Of a DNA stretch of 10,088 bases, positions 5,268 through 10,088 are shown in pieces. Position 1 is the stretch's first letter; the number at the start of each line of letters is the position of its first letter. The DNA lies in contig WFYF01000228.1 of NCBI GenBank assembly GCA_015490255.1, positions 1 through 10,088 of the forward strand, read 5' to 3'. This DNA is from Caldifarciminota bacterium (GTDB lineage: Bacteria; Hydrothermota; Hydrothermia; S141-80). Position numbers and translations under genes: made by a program. The notes beneath the pieces were generated by a model. It made no database searches. It worked only from the letters and a program-made list of their open reading frames with translations, and was not told the origin of the DNA.

Positions 5268-7913
5268 ATGGTGTGGTGGATGGTGATGGCCGCGCTGGGA
5301 ATCCAGGTGAGCCGGGATACGGTGTATCCCATCCAGGATACCCTCTCCATCATGAGCCTGGCGTATTTCTTCGGCCAGGCCGATCCCTCGTCCCCGGTCT
5401 ACACCATGATCGCCGATGGGATGGGTTCCCGGTTGGCGATCACCAATGCGGGAGGAAGCCCCGCCGTTGCCGGGATCTCCTATGGGCAGCCCATCTTTCA
5501 CCCCGATGGGGTGGGACTGGTGCTGAACCCCTTCAACGACTCCATGCGGGTGGAGGGTGTGGTGTATAGTGCATCTGGCTGGCAGGTGGACACGTTCACC
5601 CTTTTTCCCATTCCAGGCTATCAGTATCTCTCCGTGATCGGAGAACCCTGCGACCTTCCGGGGATGCCGCCCGGACCTGTGTATTATTTCTGCGTTGTCT
5701 CCGTCCAGACGGACAACACGCAGTATCTCCTGGTGACGGACCTGATGGTCTATGACACCTCTCTTCACTCGCTGGGTATTCCTCAGCAGTTTGTGATAGA
5801 CACCTTTTCCACCCTGCCCGCCTTCCCGAATATGGCAACCCTGGCCTGGAACGCGGAAGCCGCATCCCCCTGGCCGACCATGCCCTCGTTTTTTGTGCAC
5901 TACGTGAAAAACAACGATTGCTATCTCAAGGCCTACCACCCCATCAACGGGGAAGTGCCCATCCCCAACCCGGTGGATGCGGGACAGTGCGGAACCATCC
6001 CTGGTCCCCTCATGGTGGTGAATCCTTCGGGGGATACCCTCAACGTGGTGCTTGCGGAACAGCCGAGCTGGGATACCGTGATCCTCCGGATCTGGACCTT
6101 TACGTCCTCTTCGTGGAGCGATCTTGTGCTGGACACCGCCGTGACATCCTCCGGGACCTTCGCCCTTTCCAACGGTGTGGGCACGCCGGATCCGGGCGTG
6201 TGTCTGGCCTATCGGACGGGAAGCGTGGACTCCCTGCGCATCTATTCCCTGCGGAGTGGTAACGTCCTGAGCCTGGAACACCCCTCCGGAGATCTCTTCA
6301 ACGGTTTCCGGACCGGAGACGACGACGGGGGATGCTGGTTCCGGACCCTGGGAGGAGACTTCTTCCGGGTCCGGGACAACGGCGGTGTGCCGGATTCGCA
6401 GACCGTGAGTGAACCGGCTCTGGCGGGATATTTGAGCTATCCGGCGGTGAAAGATCTTCCGGGGAACGCAAACGGCGGGACGGTGTGGTTTACACGTCTT
6501 GCGCCCACAGGGGATACGGTGTTCGTCCAGCAGTGGAATCTTGCGGACCTGGGCTCCAGCGCCCCCCTGTTCGCAGACTCCTTCCCGGTGATCGGCGAGC
6601 TTTCAGGAACTTTCTCCCAGAGCCATGTGATCAACGATACGCTCTATACGGTCTTCCAGGCCTTCGGCCCCGAACCTCCCCGGTTTTTCTCCATGGACAC
6701 CACCCTGAACACCATCCTCACCTTCACGCTTGCTTCCGTGGATACCGGCTTTATGGGCGCACCCTGGGTGCTTTTCGTCAACTCCAGCGGCACGTTCCTG
6801 AGCCTGGATCGGACCACAGGTTCCCTTCGCCCCGGGTCCTGGAGCCTTCCCGGGGGACAGGTGCTCCTGAACGTGGATGTTCAGGGGGATACCCTGGCGG
6901 TGTGCCACGGAAACTTTGGCGGAGCGGTCCATCTCACACTGCTGGATCTCACCACCCTGACCCCCCTCGCTTCCGTCACGAGCGATTCCACCCTGAATGC
7001 GGGGGTGCAGTGCAGGATGGAAGGGGAATGGGCCTATGCGGTGCAGGGGCTTTCGGATGGAGCGCGGGTGACGGCTCTGAAGGTGGACGGGACAACCTGG
7101 GCGGTGGATCTCAATCCCGGTTCGGGAACGGATAACCTGGGGCTTGCGGCGGTGGGGGCTTCCGGCGTGGCGGTGCTGTTCCAGGATCCTGTGAACGACT
7201 CGTTCTATGTGGAACGGTGTGACACGCTGGGCAACTGTGCGAGCACACCGTGGCAGACAGACAGGGGCAGCCGGGCCGTTTCAAACCTGGTGCTTGGCGA
7301 TTCTGCGATCTATGTGGTGCTGGATCGCAACGACACCACCTTTGTGCATCTTCTGGATCCCGCAAACCTTGCCGAACTCCGAGTGGACACGCTCTCACCT
7401 TTCGTGATGGGCACCCACCTGGTGGAGCTGGGTCGCTGGTATGCCCTGCTGAGCAGCGGAATCACGCCGGGGCAGGTGTGGGTGGACCGCACAACGGGTC
7501 AGGTGGACACGCAGTTTGCCTATCCCATCGCGCCCACGGGGGTGCATCTGGTTCCGGAAAGCGGTTCCCGATTTTCCCTCTATGTGGTCGGGAACACCAC
7601 GGGTGCACCGCTCTATCCCCGGATCGTCCGGTTCCTTGTGGACACCGCCCTCACCCGGGTTGCAGAGGGGACTGTGCGTTCTTACCGGATCCGACCTTAT
7701 CTGGCGCCAGGAGGGTTGCTGGTGGCAGAAGGAAACGCCCGGGTGAACCTGGAGGTTTACACGCTTCTGGGACGGAGGGTATTCCGGTTTTCGGGGGAGG
7801 TTCGCGGGAGCCGGACCGTGGGACGCCTTCCCGCACGGGGTGTGTATTTTCTGATCTGGCAGGAGGAGGATCTCCCCCGGACTTTCCGCAAGCGGGTGGT
7901 GTGGGTGCGCTGA
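5268..7913 (+). CDS. Large secreted beta-rich protein with T9SS-type C-terminal sorting domain
   Basis: An 881-residue protein starting at ATG 5268, fixed by AGGAGG six bases upstream; the frame is open to 5184 but lacks that support. A hydrophobic N-terminus (MVWWMVMAALGI, 1-12) probably acts as a signal peptide, though it lacks the usual basic n-region. The body (~20-800) alternates short hydrophobic strands with turns and carries 18 Asp-Thr dipeptides, often in the context GDTL or VDT, and 10 cysteines. It looks like one or more beta-propeller-like repeat domains, but no exact repeat is visible and no enzyme motif was recognised. The last ~60 residues have the layout of a Por/type IX secretion sorting domain: VNLEVYTLLGRRVFRF (826-841), then LPARGVYFLIW (854-864) and a basic end RKRVVWVR. 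In that family the tail is recognised by the outer-membrane export machinery and often removed. A FlgD-like Ig tail is the alternative. The gene is single, with its own terminator. Substrate and role are unknown. Confidence 0.85.
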   Translation: MVWWMVMAALGIQVSRDTVYPIQDTLSIMSLAYFFGQADPSSPVYTMIADGMGSRLAITNAGGSPAVAGISYGQPIFHPDGVGLVLNPFNDSMRVEGVVYSASGWQVDTFTLFPIPGYQYLSVIGEPCDLPGMPPGPVYYFCVVSVQTDNTQYLLVTDLMVYDTSLHSLGIPQQFVIDTFSTLPAFPNMATLAWNAEAASPWPTMPSFFVHYVKNNDCYLKAYHPINGEVPIPNPVDAGQCGTIPGPLMVVNPSGDTLNVVLAEQPSWDTVILRIWTFTSSSWSDLVLDTAVTSSGTFALSNGVGTPDPGVCLAYRTGSVDSLRIYSLRSGNVLSLEHPSGDLFNGFRTGDDDGGCWFRTLGGDFFRVRDNGGVPDSQTVSEPALAGYLSYPAVKDLPGNANGGTVWFTRLAPTGDTVFVQQWNLADLGSSAPLFADSFPVIGELSGTFSQSHVINDTLYTVFQAFGPEPPRFFSMDTTLNTILTFTLASVDTGFMGAPWVLFVNSSGTFLSLDRTTGSLRPGSWSLPGGQVLLNVDVQGDTLAVCHGNFGGAVHLTLLDLTTLTPLASVTSDSTLNAGVQCRMEGEWAYAVQGLSDGARVTALKVDGTTWAVDLNPGSGTDNLGLAAVGASGVAVLFQDPVNDSFYVERCDTLGNCASTPWQTDRGSRAVSNLVLGDSAIYVVLDRNDTTFVHLLDPANLAELRVDTLSPFVMGTHLVELGRWYALLSSGITPGQVWVDRTTGQVDTQFAYPIAPTGVHLVPESGSRFSLYVVGNTTGAPLYPRIVRFLVDTALTRVAEGTVRSYRIRPYLAPGGLLVAEGNARVNLEVYTLLGRRVFRFSGEVRGSRTVGRLPARGVYFLIWQEEDLPRTFRKRVVWVR

Positions 7914-7939
7914 AGGGCCGTGGAGATGGTGGAGGCGAT

Positions 7940-7974
7940 GCGGCGGGGGCCTCAGGGCCCCCGCCGCGCCTTTT
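7940..7974 (+). terminator. Strong intrinsic terminator after the secreted-protein gene
   Basis: A perfect 12-bp, all-G/C stem (left arm 7940-7951, right arm 7956-7967) closes a TCAG loop and is followed by GCC and TTTT (7971-7974). It starts 26 bases past the stop codon of the 881-residue gene. The T tract is only on the plus strand. For the convergent oxidase gene ending at 7989 the same hairpin would form without a U tract, so it may hinder but not efficiently end that transcript. The tract is short, which the very stable stem may offset. Confidence 0.85.
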
Positions 7975-7988
7975 GCCCTCACCGTTCA

Positions 7989-9161
7989 TCAAACTCCAGA
8001 TCCCACCAGATGCCGGGCGAAGGCGAAGGCGCTGGTGAACGCCGGGGAAACCGCGTTCAGGATGTGCAGGGTGTCGCCGTCTTCCACCACCACATAATCC
8101 ATCACCAGACGTCCCCGCTTCACATCCACCAGCTGCGCCCGGAGCCCCACCCGCCGCTCCGGCAGGAGGTCCTCCGGACGGAGTTCCGGGAAAAGGGCCC
8201 GGGCATCGGCATAGAAGAAACGACGGAGGTATTTGCGCACCTCCAGAAGGGCATGGGCCCGGAAGGCGGGGTCCCGCACGAACAGCACCACCTCCCGAAG
8301 GAGAATGGCCAGGGCTTCCCGGTCCACGCCTCGCAGAATGCCGTAGTGCTTCCGTCCGAGAGCAGGGATGGCGGTGGGCCCCACCCAGACCTGTCCGTCG
8401 GGCCAGGGGGTGAAGTGCACGCCGAGGAAGGGAAGACCCCGGCGGGGCGTGGGATAGAGATTCCGGAGGATGCGGGGCGCCAGGCGGGGATGCAGCCGGT
8501 AATAGATCCCCTGAAAGGGAAGAATCCGGAGGTGACGGGCAAGTCCGAAAGCGTGGGCCAGGCGGTCCGCCCCCATCCCCGCAGCATTGACAAACCGGGA
8601 GAAGGGGAACACCCCGGCCGTGGTGCGGAGTTTCCCGGATCCTGCCGGCCCCAGACAGCGCACCCCGAAGCGAAACGCCACCCCCATCTCTTCCAGATCC
8701 CGGCGAAGGGCCGCCATTACCCGGCGAGGCAGGGTGGTGGCGGTGAGGGGGGTGAACAGGGCCCGCTCCACCGTCCGGGCACCGGGAAAGAGCTCCTGAA
8801 GCTCCTTCTCGTCCACCCAGGAGATGGGGGCGCCGTTGGCGGTGGCCCGCCGGTAAATTTCTTCCAGTTCCGGAAGGTCCTCTTCCCTGCGGGCCACCAC
8901 CACCTTCCCGGTGGCCAGGAGCGGCAGGCCCCTTTCCTCAATATAGGCCCGGAGCAGGCGGTGCCCTTCCAGACAGAACCGGGCCTTCTGGCTGTTCGGG
9001 GGGTAATAGATGCCTGCATGAAGCACCCCCGAGTTCCGCCCGGAGGCGTGTCGTCCCACATCCTCCTCCTCTTCCAGCACCAGCACCGGTCCCGCACCCC
9101 GCAGGACCACCTCCCGGGCAATGGCAAGCCCCACAATGCCACCCCCGCAGATCACCCACAT
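7989..9161 (-). CDS. lhgO: L-2-hydroxyglutarate oxidase/dehydrogenase-like FAD enzyme
   Basis: A 390-residue DAO-family flavoprotein. The N-terminal Rossmann FAD motif is compact (VICGGGIVGLAIA, 3-15) with the ribose-binding acid at E30. The subfamily signature HASGRNSGVLHAGIYY (38-53) follows, then KARFCLEG (59-66) and TGKVVVA (84-90). The C-terminal half has GLPFLGVHFT (242-251), VGPTA (260-264) and the final FAD-contacting SPAFTSAFAFARHLV (372-386). LhgO-type enzymes oxidise L-2-hydroxyglutarate to 2-oxoglutarate and pass electrons to oxygen or membrane quinone, removing a by-product of central metabolism. Length fits the family (about 400). The ATG at 9161 has AGGAGG seven bases upstream; the open frame reaches 9380 but has no such support. 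It is divergent from the small secreted gene and shows no clear promoter of its own. An alternative is a related 2-hydroxyacid or glycerol-3-phosphate oxidase, but the HASGRNSG signature favours LhgO. Confidence 0.88.
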   Translation of the reverse strand: MWVICGGGIVGLAIAREVVLRGAGPVLVLEEEEDVGRHASGRNSGVLHAGIYYPPNSQKARFCLEGHRLLRAYIEERGLPLLATGKVVVARREEDLPELEEIYRRATANGAPISWVDEKELQELFPGARTVERALFTPLTATTLPRRVMAALRRDLEEMGVAFRFGVRCLGPAGSGKLRTTAGVFPFSRFVNAAGMGADRLAHAFGLARHLRILPFQGIYYRLHPRLAPRILRNLYPTPRRGLPFLGVHFTPWPDGQVWVGPTAIPALGRKHYGILRGVDREALAILLREVVLFVRDPAFRAHALLEVRKYLRRFFYADARALFPELRPEDLLPERRVGLRAQLVDVKRGRLVMDYVVVEDGDTLHILNAVSPAFTSAFAFARHLVGSGV

Positions 9162-9195
9162 GGGTTCACCTCCTTCAGGCTGGTGCAGGAGAAAC

Positions 9196-9224
9196 TTGAC
9201 CGATCCGGGCGGGAGGTGTATGGT
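9196..9224 (+). promoter_or_regulatory. Sigma70-like promoter of the small YbjN-like gene
   Basis: TTGACC (9196-9201) and TATGGT (9219-9224) match the -35 and -10 consensus at 5/6 and 4/6 positions with a 17-base spacer. Transcription would start near 9231, giving a ~40-base leader that contains GGAGGAGG (9261-9268) just before ATG 9272. On the opposite strand of this 110-base divergent region I found no equally good promoter for the oxidase gene. Confidence 0.5.
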
Positions 9225-9271
9225 TTTTCCATCCACGGGGCCGGCATGCCCCTCAGCACAGGAGGAGGTAT

Positions 9272-9771
9272 ATGCATCTTGTCGCTTTGCTGATGTTGCT
9301 CGGGGCGGGGGGAGATTCCTCCCGGGTGATGATCTATGCAGGCACCAACGACAGCGAGGCTGCCCAGGCCCTTCAGCCACTCCTCGAAAACTCGCCTTTC
9401 ATCACAGTTCAGACGGTGGATCAGGATCTGGTCAGCATCCGCTACACCAAGGAGAAATCCACCTACACTTTCCTGATCACACCCAGAACCTATTCGAGCG
9501 GGCTGGATTATCTTTACATCATGTTTCCCCTGAGCACCCCACCGGACGCGTCCCCGCCCGAGGTCCTGAAAATGGAAAACCGGGTCAATCTTCGGTATCA
9601 TCCCATCCGGGCCAGTTTCATCCCGAAAGACTCTCTGCTCGTGCTGGATACGTGGGTCACGTTCAAAGACACACTCTATCTTTCGGATGTGGAGCAGGCA
9701 CTTTCCGAATTCCTCTATTTCTGCAAAAGCTTGTGGACGCCGTTCCCATCAACGACATTCTGGGGAAGTGA
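9272..9771 (+). pseudogene. Small exported YbjN-like protein gene with an apparent frameshift
   Basis: The ATG at 9272 is preceded by GGAGGAGG. The N-terminus (MHLVALLMLLGAGG) looks like a short signal peptide. The mature part, with strand pairs (ITVQTVDQDLVSIRY, TYTFLIT) and a terminal helix, resembles the YbjN/type III chaperone-like fold. That assignment is by pattern and is tentative. In its starting frame the gene would read to 9838 (188 residues), ending in an implausible basic tail antisense to the aldehyde dehydrogenase. In the -1 frame from ~9721 the helix continues naturally as LQKLVDAVPINDILGK and stops at 9769-9771, directly against the convergent stop. A missing base near 9715-9727 would explain this, either one C in TTTCTG or one A in the AAAA run. 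Corrected length is about 166 residues. Sequencing error, true mutation and programmed slippage cannot be separated here. If the shift is an error, this is an intact CDS. Confidence 0.55.
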
Positions 9772-10088
9772 TCATCCGCGCTCAGGCAGATCCGTGACCA
9801 CCATCACCCGGGGTTCTGTGAGGGCCTCCATGGCATAGCGGGGGCCCTCCCGGAGCAGACCGGAAGCCTTCGCCCCTCCGTAGGGCATGATGTCCGCCCG
9901 ATAGGTGGGCACATCGTTCACCATCAGCCCTCCCACTTCCAGCGCCTCAAAGGCCCGGAGGATTTTCTGAATGTCCCGGGTGAACAGACCCGCCTGGAGG
10001 CCATACCGGCTGTCGTTCACCCTCTCCAGCGCTTCTTCAAAATCTGCATAGGTCTCCAGCACCGCCACGGGACCGAAGACCTCCTCCC
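9772..10088 (-). CDS. Aldehyde dehydrogenase, C-terminal part (cut by window edge)
   Basis: About 104 C-terminal residues of an NAD(P)-dependent aldehyde dehydrogenase; the frame stays open to the right edge and the start is not in the window. It opens with the cofactor-binding EEVFGPV motif. VNDSRYGLQAGLFTRD (residues ~24-39 of the visible part) follows, then GGLMVNDVPTYRADIMPYGG and AKASGLLREG near the end. The NDVPTYRADIMPYGG form is typical of the GapN/lactaldehyde dehydrogenase branch (non-phosphorylating glyceraldehyde-3-phosphate or lactaldehyde oxidation). The catalytic Cys and substrate-site residues lie outside the window, so the substrate cannot be fixed. Its stop abuts that of the converging small gene. 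No terminator separates them. Confidence 0.93.
   Translation of the reverse strand, partial: EEVFGPVAVLETYADFEEALERVNDSRYGLQAGLFTRDIQKILRAFEALEVGGLMVNDVPTYRADIMPYGGAKASGLLREGPRYAMEALTEPRVMVVTDLPERG

Noticed and set aside
3251..5569. 772-residue open frame on the plus strand opposite asnS, mtnA, tRNA-Ala and subunit D
   Set aside because: It runs antisense through three well-recognised genes and a tRNA, has no ribosome binding site or family resemblance, and is explained by GC-rich codon bias.
4932..6281. 449-residue minus-strand open frame opposite the secreted-protein gene
   Set aside because: His/Gly/Arg-rich composition typical of an antisense shadow; it also overlaps subunit D and the promoter region.
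7940..7974. Hairpin as a repeat or RNA element
   Set aside because: Position just after a stop, perfect GC stem and trailing T tract fit an ordinary intrinsic terminator.
9162..9271. Minus-strand promoter for the oxidase gene
   Set aside because: CATACA-like -10 candidates exist but no acceptable -35 at 16-18 bases; not supported well enough to list.
7920..9293. 457-residue plus-strand frame opposite the oxidase
   Set aside because: Starts in the terminator hairpin and runs antisense to a clear LhgO-family gene.
9772..9838. Extension of the small YbjN-like gene to 9838
   Set aside because: The tail is antisense to the conserved aldehyde dehydrogenase end and breaks an otherwise sensible helix; a frameshift is the better reading.

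Overview
This window is GC-rich, gene-dense bacterial DNA, roughly 60% G+C by eye. The genes suggest a Gram-negative-type bacterium from an uncultured lineage near the FCB superphylum, possibly WOR-3-like or Hydrothermae-like. Three observations support this: a Kdo transferase (lipid A/LPS synthesis), an A/V-type ATPase subunit D, and a long secreted protein ending in a type IX secretion-style sorting domain. The lineage is an inference from gene content and I cannot place it more precisely. Nearly all starts are preceded by strong AGGAGG-type ribosome binding sites, and several sigma70-like promoters with 17-bp spacers are visible.

Left half, minus strand (79-5114): one compact transcription unit appears to start at a promoter at 5086-5114. 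It reads V/A-ATPase subunit D, tRNA-Ala(UGC), methylthioribose-1-phosphate isomerase (mtnA), asparaginyl-tRNA synthetase (asnS), Kdo transferase (waaA), then a DEDDh exonuclease. The tRNA fits between two protein genes with 9 and 14 bases to spare. mtnA/asnS, asnS/waaA and waaA/exonuclease overlap by 23, 1 and 20 bases. The genes span bioenergetics, translation, methionine salvage, LPS and nucleic acid processing, so this looks like a housekeeping 'uber-operon' and not one pathway. Just past the exonuclease a second minus-strand promoter and ribosome binding site point to a gene starting at the left edge.

Middle, plus strand (5115-7974): a 205-base divergent intergenic region carries a perfect CRP-like palindrome. 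It lies about where a class II activator would sit for an 881-residue exported, beta-rich protein with a T9SS-like C-terminal domain. A strong intrinsic terminator closes this gene.

Right part (7989-10088): an L-2-hydroxyglutarate oxidase-like flavoprotein gene runs on the minus strand. Divergent from it, with its own promoter, is a small secreted YbjN-like gene that seems to carry a frameshift near its 3' end. Converging on that gene is the C-terminal part of an aldehyde dehydrogenase that runs off the right edge.

I see no CRISPR array, insertion sequence, phage gene or recognisable defence system. There is no gene-free stretch over 300 bases. The most interesting points are the orphan V-ATPase subunit D and tRNA embedded in a mixed operon, the CRP-like operator before the surface protein, the possible WYL-like tail on the exonuclease, and the frameshifted small gene.
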